A DNA stretch of 64,000 bases from Paenibacillus artemisiicola (GTDB lineage: Bacteria > Bacillota > Bacilli > Paenibacillales > Paenibacillaceae). The notes beneath the pieces are model-generated. The model was not told where the DNA came from. It saw nothing but the letters and a program-made list of their open reading frames with translations, and did not search any database. Of the stretch, positions 1 to 8,422 are shown piece by piece. The number at the start of each line of letters is the position of its first letter. Within the stretch, counting starts at the first letter, position 1. A program made the position numbers and the translations under genes. The stretch covers positions 434,001-498,000 of the forward strand of contig NZ_JAGGDJ010000002.1 in the NCBI RefSeq assembly GCF_017652985.1, written 5' to 3'.

Positions 1-956
1 CGACGGCGTTCTGGGTGGGGTGGACGGCGGTCGATAACCTATCGGAATCGGGCGAGGACAGCCGCCACTACGAGATTGACCGGACGTTCGGCACGGTGCA
101 ATTCGGCAACGGCATCCATGGCAAAGTACCGCCGGTCGGCTCGGACAACATTGCCGCCGATTATCAAGCGGGCGGAGGAAGCGCCGGGAATATCGGCGCG
201 GGCGAGCTCGGCATCATGCGAACTTCGATCGCGTACCTCGATCGCCCGAACAATCCTTATGCGTACGATTGCGGTTATGACACGGAGCCGCTTAGCCATG
301 CATTGGAACGCGGGCCGCTCAAGATCAGAACCCGAAACCGCGCGGTTACCGCCGCCGATTACGAGCAGCTGGCGCTCGAAGCGTCCCGCGGCATTGCCAG
401 GGCAAAGTGTCTGCCGAACTTCAACGACAAGGGCGAACGGGAGACGGGGTGGGTCACCGTCCTGATCGTGCCGCAGAGCAGCGACGCGAAGCCCGTGCCC
501 GCGCCGCCGTTAAGGCAGCAAGCCGAAGCGTATTTGAGAAGCCGCGCCGCGAACGTCGCCGCCTATCCGAGACATATCAAGGTTTTCGGACCCGTGTACG
601 CGGAAGTGTCCGTATCCGCCGAGCTGATCGCCAGCTCGTTCGACGCGATGCCGGCGGCGGAAACGGAAGCGTACCGGAACCTAACCGCGTATTTGCACCC
701 GCTGACGGGCGGGAAGGACGGACGCGGCTGGGATTTCGGCGAATTGCCGTGTCTGGGCGAATTGTATTCGCTCTTCGAAGCGGACCGGAACGTCGATCAC
801 GTCGAGGGGCTTGCGATGACGATCCGCGATCCGGCGAGCGGAACGACGATTCACGTGACGCCGAACACGTCCGCAGCCATTCGTTCCGTGCCATACATGC
901 TGATCTATAGCGGGGAGCACAAGCTGGTCGTCTCCGGTTTGGCGATAAGTTCTTAG
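1..956 (+). CDS. Baseplate J-like assembly protein, C-terminal part (cut by window edge)
   Basis: The reading frame is already open at base 3, so the start lies outside the window; about 318 C-terminal residues are visible. The visible part contains the pattern of phage/eCIS baseplate proteins (gpJ-like, 'putative baseplate assembly protein'): a GTVQFGNGIHGKVPP-type loop, the AADYEQLALEASRGIARAKC segment, and a C-terminal HPLTGGKDGRGWDFGE block. The next gene carries matching blocks (FGDGVNGAIP, SEDYETLALSTPGLRVARAK, HPLNGGSDRTGWPFGRPIY), so the two are homologous. In contractile injection systems this family forms the wedge ring at the base of the tube. It is the first visible gene of a co-directional set running to 10735. 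Function is inferred from family resemblance and context. Confidence 0.82.
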   Translation, partial: TAFWVGWTAVDNLSESGEDSRHYEIDRTFGTVQFGNGIHGKVPPVGSDNIAADYQAGGGSAGNIGAGELGIMRTSIAYLDRPNNPYAYDCGYDTEPLSHALERGPLKIRTRNRAVTAADYEQLALEASRGIARAKCLPNFNDKGERETGWVTVLIVPQSSDAKPVPAPPLRQQAEAYLRSRAANVAAYPRHIKVFGPVYAEVSVSAELIASSFDAMPAAETEAYRNLTAYLHPLTGGKDGRGWDFGELPCLGELYSLFEADRNVDHVEGLAMTIRDPASGTTIHVTPNTSAAIRSVPYMLIYSGEHKLVVSGLAISS

Positions 957-977
957 GATGAGGAGGAGGGCGAGATC

Positions 978-2957
978 GTGTTGCCATTGCCGAAGTTGGA
1001 TGATCGAACGTACGCGCAGCTCGTAGAAGACGCGAAGAAGCGAATACCGCCGCTAGCCCCCGTCTGGACGGATCATAACGCCCATGACCCCGGCATCACG
1101 TTCATCGAGCTGTTTGCTTGGCTGACGGAGCAACAGCACTATTACTTGGATCAAATCCGCGGCGACAACGAACTGAAGTTTCTGAAGCTGCTCGGTCAGA
1201 AACCGTCGGCCGCGAAAGCCGCTTCGGCGCAAATCACGGTCTCGCACCGAGCCGGCAGCGATGCTTCCGTGCTCATTCCCGCCCATACCCCCGTCACGAC
1301 GCGCGAAGGGGATGTGACGTTCGAGACGGAGGAGACGCTGCTGGCGACCGCCGTAAAGCTGCGTAAAATCGTCAGCATCCTGCCGACGGGGGTCGCCGAT
1401 TATTCCGAGGCGAACGTACGCCATGGCCTGCATTTTGCCGCGTTCGGGACGAAGGCGGAAGCGGGCAGCAGGCTGTATCTCGGATTCGACCGGCCGTTCC
1501 CAGCCGGCGCGCGAGTTCCGATCGAATTCGAATTATACGACCGTTACCCCGTTGCCAGAAACCCGGTTGCGGCAGACGATCGGTGTCTTTGGATTCAGCC
1601 ATCCGCCGATCTTGAGTGGGACTATTATTCCGGAGCCGGCGGCGGGTCCTGGTTGCCGCTTGCCCTGGAAGCGGACGAAACGTTGAGGCTGACGTTCAGC
1701 GGCAGCGTGATGTTCACCGCGCCGGACGATGCGCTTGCCCGCAAAGTCGGCACGATCGGCGAGGAGCTCTATTGGATTCGCGCGACGGTGAAGCAGGCGG
1801 GGTATGAACTCCCGCCAAAGCTCGAGCGCGTGCTGCTGAATACGGTTCCCGTCGTCCAGCGCGAGTCGGTGAAGGATGAGCCTGTCGGCAGCTCGAACGG
1901 ACTGCCCGAGCAGTATTTCGATCTGACGCGGTATCCCGTCCTGCCGGAATCCTTGCGGCTCCTCGTAGAAGAGCCATCAGGCGCGGGCTCCGAATGGGTC
2001 GAATGGAAGCGCGTCGATAGCCTGGATGCCTCGAAGCCGACGGATACACATTACAGGCTGCTGCCGGATTCGGGCCGGATCCTGTTCGGAGACGGGGTGA
2101 ACGGCGCCATCCCTCGGCCGGCGCACCCGAAGGACGCCATCACGATCAAGGCTGCGCGTTATCAAACCACCGAGGGCGTCAAGGGGAACGTGGGCGCCGC
2201 TGCCATTACGCGATGGGCCGATCCGACTTCGCCGCTTGACGCGCTGGAGCTGACCAATTGGCAACCTGCCTCGGGCGGTGCACCGCAGGAAACGCTTGAG
2301 CAAGCTCAAATGCGAACGCGCAAACAGCTGCAGAGCGCTCACAGCGCGGTCACATCCGAAGATTACGAAACGTTGGCGTTGTCCACGCCGGGTTTAAGGG
2401 TTGCCCGCGCGAAAGCGATACCGCTTCAAGACCGGGACGACAATCCCGCCCCCGGCGTCGTCATGGTCGTCGTCGTCCCTTACGGCGAGAACGCGAATCC
2501 GGTGCCGAGCGGAGGATTTCTAAGCACGGTTTGCCGGCATCTTCATCCGCATCGTCTTCTCGCGACAAAGCTGCGGGTCGTCGCGCCGGATTACGTGAAA
2601 GCTTCCGTCGAGGCGGAGATCGAGGTGCAAGCGGGATACGATGCCGCGGCAACGCGACAAAAAGCGGTCGAGGCGCTGCTTCAATATTTGCATCCCTTGA
2701 ACGGCGGCAGCGACCGAACGGGCTGGCCCTTCGGCCGGCCGATTTACGCGTCCGAAATTTACGATGTCATCAAGCGCAGTCCGGGCGTCGATTGCGTGCG
2801 TCGCGTCCGCATGAGCGCTGCCGGGAAAGGGATTCGGCAAGACGCGGAAGGCAGCGTCTTCCTGCCGCCGCACAGTCTGGTCTATTCCGAAGCCCATCGC
2901 ATCGACACGATAACCGCGGAAGCGGATTGCGAACCGCGCGGAGGTTGCCATGGCTAA
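978..2957 (+). CDS. Putative baseplate assembly protein (baseplate J-like), full length
   Basis: The protein has 659 residues. It starts at GTG 978, chosen because GGAGGAGGG lies 9-17 bases upstream and the sequence opens with LPKLDDRTYAQLVEDAKKRI, the usual N-terminus of this family, followed by TDHNAHDPGITFIELFAWL. The C-terminal third carries the gpJ-like blocks shared with the preceding gene. These proteins build the baseplate wedge of phage-like contractile particles. Only 21 bases separate it from the preceding gene, and it overlaps the next by 8 bases, so the three are probably co-translated. Two J-like proteins in tandem are common in eCIS clusters and may correspond to two wedge subunits. 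The family call is firm; the exact position in the particle is inferred. Confidence 0.88.
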   Translation: MLPLPKLDDRTYAQLVEDAKKRIPPLAPVWTDHNAHDPGITFIELFAWLTEQQHYYLDQIRGDNELKFLKLLGQKPSAAKAASAQITVSHRAGSDASVLIPAHTPVTTREGDVTFETEETLLATAVKLRKIVSILPTGVADYSEANVRHGLHFAAFGTKAEAGSRLYLGFDRPFPAGARVPIEFELYDRYPVARNPVAADDRCLWIQPSADLEWDYYSGAGGGSWLPLALEADETLRLTFSGSVMFTAPDDALARKVGTIGEELYWIRATVKQAGYELPPKLERVLLNTVPVVQRESVKDEPVGSSNGLPEQYFDLTRYPVLPESLRLLVEEPSGAGSEWVEWKRVDSLDASKPTDTHYRLLPDSGRILFGDGVNGAIPRPAHPKDAITIKAARYQTTEGVKGNVGAAAITRWADPTSPLDALELTNWQPASGGAPQETLEQAQMRTRKQLQSAHSAVTSEDYETLALSTPGLRVARAKAIPLQDRDDNPAPGVVMVVVVPYGENANPVPSGGFLSTVCRHLHPHRLLATKLRVVAPDYVKASVEAEIEVQAGYDAAATRQKAVEALLQYLHPLNGGSDRTGWPFGRPIYASEIYDVIKRSPGVDCVRRVRMSAAGKGIRQDAEGSVFLPPHSLVYSEAHRIDTITAEADCEPRGGCHG

Positions 2958-4947
2958 CAATGAAGATAACGAGTTTACCTCGCTCGCGATTAATCATCGC
3001 GCGGCCTGGGAGGAAGGGCTGCGGATCAACGTCGAAACGCGCGGCCAAGACCGATTGTCGCTTCGCACGATGAACCGCTATTTGCAGGAGGCCGTTATCG
3101 AAGCCGAGGCTTTCCCGCGCGGCTGCGCGTTTGCCGATTTCGCGATCGGCCCATGCCGGACGCTCTACGTACTGGATGCGGTCGCGAGCGTGATCTATCG
3201 CTATGATTCGATCGACGGCCGCTGCGAGGAATTCGTCTGTTTGCGGAGCTACTGCAAGGCGCCGGCCTCCATCGCATACGCTTGCGGCGGCATTATCGTG
3301 GCGGATCGCGCCGGCGCCCATCGGCTGTTGCATTTTGCGGAGCTGAACGGGCAGCTTACCTGGCGCGTCGGCGATCGGGAAGATGCCGACGGGAGGCCGT
3401 TAAACGTTGCCGCAGGGCAAAGCTTCCAACCGGATCAGATCGAAACGGATGCCGACGGCTTGCTTTTCGCGCTCGATGCTCAGCGCTGCCGCGTCCTCCA
3501 ATTCGATGAGCACGGGAAATTCCGGGCCGAGATCGGGGTCGCGGAGCTCGGCGGCAAACAGCCCGTCGCGGTGTCCGTATCCGCGAACGGCACGCTGTAC
3601 GTGCTGGATCTGCAAGGTCGGCAGATGCTGGCATTCGCGCAAGGCGAGCCAGCCTCTTCTTTCGCCCTTCCGCCGCTGCAATCCCCTTCTGCCATGGACG
3701 TCGATGGCCAGGGCTTCCTCTACCTAGGCGAAAGCCGAAAGCCGCTCGGGCAAGGCGACGACCGGGCGATCTTCAAGCTCTCGCTGAACGGCGAACCGCT
3801 GGAAACGCTGGCCGCGTATCAAGGAAACGCGGATCGCATTCGGGCAGACGGCGAGAAGAGGCTGTACGTCCTGGACCGGGAAGCCGGCACGATCACGGTG
3901 TTTTTGCTGGCCGAAGCGCTGTACCGGGCACCGGGCAATCCGCTCGCGGTCGGCACATATTATTCGAAGGCGTTCGACAAGACCGAGTCGAGATCGTTGT
4001 GGCATAAGCTGGTTGTGGACGCAGACCTGCCGATGAATACGCAGATCGAAGTGTCGTACGTAACGGATGACGAAGAAATCGACAACGTCGAGGCGAGGAC
4101 GGATTGGTCCGAGCCGCAATTCAACCCGAAGCAGATGCTGATTCCGCGAAGCAACAAGCAATTTCTCTGGGTCAAGCTCACGTTAGTCGGAAGCGAAAAC
4201 GAATCCCCTCGCATCCGAAGCGTTCAAGCCGTCTTTCCGCGCGCTTCCTATTTGCGCTACTTGCCCGCGGTGTACCAAGAAGAGGAGAATAGCCGGGATT
4301 TCCTGGAACGGTATTTGTCGATCTTCGAAGCGATGATGACGAGCTCCGAACGGCAGATCGACGGGATCGCCCGCTGGTTCGACGCGGACAGCGTCGGCGG
4401 CGATTACTTGCGATGGCTGGCCTCGTGGCTGGCGATCGCCTATGACGAGCATTGGCCGGAGGATAAGCTGCGGCAGCTGGTTCACGCCATTCCGGCGCTG
4501 TACGGCAAGCGCGGAACCCGGGATGGAATGGAGGATCTCATCCGGTTGTTTACCGGCATACGGCCGATTATCGTCGAACAATATCGGATCCGATCCGCGG
4601 AAGATCCGGAGATCGCCGCTTTGCTGGAACGCTTATTCGGAACGGATCCCTACAGCTTCTGCGTTCTCCTGAAGCCCGAGCAGATTCGAACGGACGGCGA
4701 ATTCACGACGGTGAAGCGAATCGTGGACGCGGAGAAACCGGCGCATACGAACGGCGGCGTCCTTCATCTGCAGTCCTATATCTATCTCGATATGCACACC
4801 TACGTTGGGATCAACAGCAGCCTGACCGAACCGGAACCGAGACTCGGGACGGGCGTAATTCCGCGCGATGCCGCGCTTCGGAATCCGACGCCTTACGGCC
4901 AAGTCGGAAGCGCTTCGTTAAAAGCCGACTTTACGGCGCTCGCCTAA
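2950..4947 (+). CDS. Phage tail-type protein with N-terminal NHL-like propeller and C-terminal gpI-like domain
   Basis: The protein has 665 residues. The ATG at 2950 lies behind GGAGG and inside the end of the preceding gene. Residues about 40-330 look like NHL/beta-propeller repeats (YVLDAVASVIYRYD, FALDAQRCRVLQFDEHGKF, YVLDLQGRQMLAF, YLGESRKPLG). Residues about 430-600 resemble the tail protein I family: LRYLPAVYQEEENSRDFLER, then LRWLASWLAIAYDEHWPEDK and a GKRGTRDGMEDLIRLFTG block. The gpI-like domain normally joins baseplate wedge and fibre in phage P2-type tails. The propeller may be a surface or receptor module. It has no signal peptide, as expected for cytoplasmic assembly. The domain assignment is by pattern; the propeller blade count was not determined. 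Confidence 0.8.
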   Translation: MANNEDNEFTSLAINHRAAWEEGLRINVETRGQDRLSLRTMNRYLQEAVIEAEAFPRGCAFADFAIGPCRTLYVLDAVASVIYRYDSIDGRCEEFVCLRSYCKAPASIAYACGGIIVADRAGAHRLLHFAELNGQLTWRVGDREDADGRPLNVAAGQSFQPDQIETDADGLLFALDAQRCRVLQFDEHGKFRAEIGVAELGGKQPVAVSVSANGTLYVLDLQGRQMLAFAQGEPASSFALPPLQSPSAMDVDGQGFLYLGESRKPLGQGDDRAIFKLSLNGEPLETLAAYQGNADRIRADGEKRLYVLDREAGTITVFLLAEALYRAPGNPLAVGTYYSKAFDKTESRSLWHKLVVDADLPMNTQIEVSYVTDDEEIDNVEARTDWSEPQFNPKQMLIPRSNKQFLWVKLTLVGSENESPRIRSVQAVFPRASYLRYLPAVYQEEENSRDFLERYLSIFEAMMTSSERQIDGIARWFDADSVGGDYLRWLASWLAIAYDEHWPEDKLRQLVHAIPALYGKRGTRDGMEDLIRLFTGIRPIIVEQYRIRSAEDPEIAALLERLFGTDPYSFCVLLKPEQIRTDGEFTTVKRIVDAEKPAHTNGGVLHLQSYIYLDMHTYVGINSSLTEPEPRLGTGVIPRDAALRNPTPYGQVGSASLKADFTALA

Positions 4948-4971
4948 CAGAACCAAGGAGGGATGGGACGC

Positions 4972-6549
4972 ATGGCCCCAGTTCATCTGCACCCTTTCGA
5001 GAGGAATCGTTATTATAGCGGCAAGCTGATGACGGTGCGCGATTTTCAGACCGAACAAAGCTATTTGAACGAGAAAAGACATATGCTGAACCGGCTCGTC
5101 CACGGGTGCGGCATCGCGTACGGCCTTCAAGCGGAGGCCTTGAGCGCAAGCGCGGACAATCGCGGCCTTCTTATTCGAGCGGGCGTCGCCATCGACGGCT
5201 GCGGCAGAGAAATCGTCGTCAGCCGAGATTACGATCAATTAACGGACATCTCGAAATTAAACGGATACCCCGCCGAGACAAACGGGGGCAAAACGCTATA
5301 TTTGCTGCTGCATTATGAAGAGTGCGCGCGCGAGCGAATGCATCCGAAGGCGCACGTGGCATCCTGCTGCTGCGAGGCGTGCGAAGCGAACAAGATTCTG
5401 GAAGGGTTCTCGCTGTCCGTATCCGCGGCGGCTCCGGATGCCGGCGAAGGCGTGTGCTCGCTCATGCGGGATACCCGGGTCATTTTCCAAGATGCGAACG
5501 TGACGATCGAACGATCCGCTCCGTCGGCGGTTCGGCCCGGCGAAGTGTTCGAGGTTGCGCTAACGTTGACCACGCAGCGCAAGATCGACGGGAGCCCGCG
5601 ATACCTGATCGCCGATCGGACAACGTTTCCGCTTGCGATGATTCATTCCGATGACCCGGCGTTTGCGCTCGACCAGGGAATGGCCAAAGGGAGTCGACTC
5701 GAGAAGCGATATACGGTACGGGTAGAGACAAGCGAGAGCGGCGGAAATTATGCGATTACGGGAACCGTGACGGTTGGCAGCGAGGAGGCTTGGACACTCG
5801 AACCAACCCACGTGGAAATCCTATCGCCGTATCTGTATCGGCAGCAGCTGATGGAGCGCGATATGGCGCTGCTTGATGAAGCTGTCGTCCCTTCCGCCGT
5901 CTTAATCGCGACGCTGTCGGTGAACGCGCAGGGCGTCATCACGAATCTCGACGGTTCCGATCGGATGTACGTGTACGGCAACGCCTATCTTCACCAGCGA
6001 TTGAGCTGCGACGAGGATCGGTTCGGCAAGCTTCCCTTGCACGCATTAACCCATCAACAGGGGGGAAGCGATCCGATTGAGGTCACCGGCCTTTTCGGCA
6101 CGCTCGCCGATGCGCAGAAAGTCGCGATTATCTATAATGACGGGAAAGACAAGGCTCTGGCTTCGAAGATCGGGATCGGAGAAGGGCTGACCGTGGAGAA
6201 GCTCGACGAAGATGCGGTGCGGATCCGCGCTTCGCATGGCATGCAAGTATACTCGGGAACCGTCGTATTCAAGAAAGGCGCTCGCGGGTCGGTATTCGTG
6301 TCGGATGCGATCACGCTCGATCTGGACGATCCGCTTATCTATTACGGCATGCATGAGGCGCGAAGCGTGCTTACCTTTACGAATCGCAACGACATCGAAG
6401 TCATCGCGACTTATTTTCGAACGGAGAAGATATTGCGCTTCCGCATCACCGACAATCGCGAGATGAGATCCGAGATCAACACGCTTCGCTGGTGGGCCAT
6501 TGCCGCGACCCATGAGGCGAACGAGGTGGGCAGCACGCTGCTTGATTAA
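4972..6549 (+). CDS. Conserved protein of unknown function in eCIS cluster, paralogue 1
   Basis: The protein has 525 residues. An upstream ATG at 4963 directly abuts AAGGAGGG (4955-4962), so the ATG at 4972 with 9-base spacing is the better start. The N-terminus reads FERNRYYSGKLMTVRDFQ and continues into EQSYLNEKR..LNRLVHGCGIAYGL, matching the next gene closely. Shared features also include a YEEC..RE..M block (Cys118), a CxxxC pair (Cys133, Cys137) followed by ExNxIxEG, and a later H.LTHQQGGSD block. Conserved cysteines could bind metal or form a disulfide. There are no membrane segments or signal peptide. It sits between the tail protein and its paralogue, so a structural or adaptor role in the particle is likely but unproven. 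I do not recognise a named family. Confidence 0.75.
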   Translation: MAPVHLHPFERNRYYSGKLMTVRDFQTEQSYLNEKRHMLNRLVHGCGIAYGLQAEALSASADNRGLLIRAGVAIDGCGREIVVSRDYDQLTDISKLNGYPAETNGGKTLYLLLHYEECARERMHPKAHVASCCCEACEANKILEGFSLSVSAAAPDAGEGVCSLMRDTRVIFQDANVTIERSAPSAVRPGEVFEVALTLTTQRKIDGSPRYLIADRTTFPLAMIHSDDPAFALDQGMAKGSRLEKRYTVRVETSESGGNYAITGTVTVGSEEAWTLEPTHVEILSPYLYRQQLMERDMALLDEAVVPSAVLIATLSVNAQGVITNLDGSDRMYVYGNAYLHQRLSCDEDRFGKLPLHALTHQQGGSDPIEVTGLFGTLADAQKVAIIYNDGKDKALASKIGIGEGLTVEKLDEDAVRIRASHGMQVYSGTVVFKKGARGSVFVSDAITLDLDDPLIYYGMHEARSVLTFTNRNDIEVIATYFRTEKILRFRITDNREMRSEINTLRWWAIAATHEANEVGSTLLD

Positions 6550-6567
6550 GAACGAGGAGGTCCGAGG

Positions 6568-8379
6568 ATGTCCCTGGTGTTCGAGCGTAACCATTATTTT
6601 TACGGAAAGTTGCTGACGAGCCGCGATTTCAAAGAGGAACAAACGTATTTCAACCAAAAGCGGTATTTGCTGAACCGCCTGATCCATGGTCATGGCATCG
6701 TATGGGGGCTGAACGTTCAAGAAGCGCAAGACGTCGGCAACCATGTGCTCGAGGTCGGCTCCGGTGTCGCGTTGGACGAGATCGGCCGCGAAATCGTCGT
6801 CGACGATGCCGAACGGGTCGATCTTCGCCGATTGCACGCGTATCCTTCGGAGGCGGAGGAATCGAAGCTGCTTTATCTGGTTCTTCAGTATGAAGAGTGC
6901 CCCAGGGAACCGATGCCGGTGCTCGTGAACGCCCCGTCCTGCAAAGAAGATTGCGAGCCGAACCGGATTCGGGAAGGATACAAGTTCGCCCTCACGGACA
7001 TCGCGCCCAAGGCGCCGGTCGGGATCGGACGCGGGCATCGGCACGAGGCGACGACGCTGCTTCATACGGATCAGCTCGATCTGGCGCGCATCGTTCCGAA
7101 ATGGGTTCAAGCGGACGATGTTTTCGAAGTCGTGCTGCGGCTGACCGTGAACGAAACGATTGCGGCGGCGGAGAGCGTCCACGTGGAAGTGACGGAGATT
7201 CTTCCGGACGCTTGCACGATGTTGTTCCAAGACGCGCTCGTCTTCACGTTGACCGACGTTCCGGCGGGTACCGCGTTCGAGCAATCGTACGTCGTTAGAG
7301 CAGGCAACGAGCCGGGCGTCGCGACGATAGAAGGGCAGACGGCCGTTCAGGCAGCTGCGGGGAACGCAGCTGCCGCGTCTCCCGCAAGCAGCGTCACGGT
7401 GATCGCGGAAGAGGCCGTCTACGAGCATATCGCCGAGCAGCACTTCGCGGATCAATCGGAAGGAGGTTGGCTCGCGCCCGAACGCTCGGTCGTGTATCTC
7501 GCGGAGCTGAAGCTGGGCGACAATCGGTCGATTACCGAGATATCTCCCCATGTGCGCGAATACGTATATAGCAATCCGCTGCTGGCTGAGCTGATCGGAA
7601 GCGGAGACGATGCAGGCGGCAAACTGCTCCGTCATCGCTTAAGCCACATGGCAGGCGGCTCGGATCAGCTCGACGTGTCCGACCTTCCGGGCGTGCTGGC
7701 GCAACCGCAAAAAGTGACCGTCCTCGATGGCGGCGGAGCTGCGATTGAAGCGACCGCGATTCGGTTCGTCGGCGACGGCGTAGCGGTTGCGCATGACGGT
7801 CAAGCAGCCGTCGTAACCATTACGGGGGTAGGCGGGGGCCTGATACCGGATGAGAGGCCTCCGGTCGTGACGGGCTTCGTGAATTTCAAGGACGTCAAAC
7901 CCGCCGAGTTTCGGAGCTCGAAGGAAATCGCGTTGCCGATCAAGCAACCTTGCGCCATCCAATTGGCCATCGAATATGCGTCGCCAACCTCCGAGACGCT
8001 CATCGGCTTCATCGGCGACCTAGCCGATCGGGACGCGCGCTTGTCAGCCGTTTACGATTTGAACCGTTACAGTTTCCAAATCCTGCTCCAAGATCCGCGT
8101 CCCAAAGAAGGCGATGTCAAATGCTCGTATCGCGTGCGATATTGGATCATCCCGCCGACCGAAATCAAGCAAAACGCGGATAAAGAAGGCGAGCTTTCGT
8201 TTCAAGATTACGTGCTTAGCCGGTTGATCCTGTTCGGCGGACTCACGATCGAGCAACTCAGCATCGACCCGCTATTGCGAGATAAAGTCAAGGTGGACGA
8301 TTTAAAGGTTCTTATGGAAAAACTGAGCAACGATAACGTCGTGAAGCATGTCGATGGCGACATGTACGTGGCCGTCTGA
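6568..8379 (+). CDS. Conserved protein of unknown function in eCIS cluster, paralogue 2
   Basis: The protein has 603 residues, starting at ATG 6568 behind GAGGAGG. It is homologous to the preceding gene over most of its length. The N-terminus reads FERNHYFYGKLLTSRDFK, then EQTYFNQKR..LNRLIHGHGIVWGL. The cysteine pattern is retained (Cys111, Cys125, Cys129), as is the RLSHMAGGSDQLDVSDLPG block. The C-terminal 190 residues differ from paralogue 1 and may give it a distinct partner; they include a GFVNFKDVKP segment and a final helical QLSIDPLLRDKVKVDDLKVL stretch. An 18-base gap to the upstream gene suggests one transcript. Its role is unknown; tandem duplication followed by C-terminal divergence is the simplest reading. 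Confidence 0.75.
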   Translation: MSLVFERNHYFYGKLLTSRDFKEEQTYFNQKRYLLNRLIHGHGIVWGLNVQEAQDVGNHVLEVGSGVALDEIGREIVVDDAERVDLRRLHAYPSEAEESKLLYLVLQYEECPREPMPVLVNAPSCKEDCEPNRIREGYKFALTDIAPKAPVGIGRGHRHEATTLLHTDQLDLARIVPKWVQADDVFEVVLRLTVNETIAAAESVHVEVTEILPDACTMLFQDALVFTLTDVPAGTAFEQSYVVRAGNEPGVATIEGQTAVQAAAGNAAAASPASSVTVIAEEAVYEHIAEQHFADQSEGGWLAPERSVVYLAELKLGDNRSITEISPHVREYVYSNPLLAELIGSGDDAGGKLLRHRLSHMAGGSDQLDVSDLPGVLAQPQKVTVLDGGGAAIEATAIRFVGDGVAVAHDGQAAVVTITGVGGGLIPDERPPVVTGFVNFKDVKPAEFRSSKEIALPIKQPCAIQLAIEYASPTSETLIGFIGDLADRDARLSAVYDLNRYSFQILLQDPRPKEGDVKCSYRVRYWIIPPTEIKQNADKEGELSFQDYVLSRLILFGGLTIEQLSIDPLLRDKVKVDDLKVLMEKLSNDNVVKHVDGDMYVAV

Positions 8380-8422
8380 CTTCGCCATTTGCGCAATATG
8401 ATTCCGATCGGGAGTGGTTCCT

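Noticed and set aside
6046..7635. 529-codon open frame on the minus strand across two eCIS genes
   Set aside because: It spans the boundary of two homologous plus-strand genes with good ribosome sites and has no recognisable protein pattern or ribosome site.
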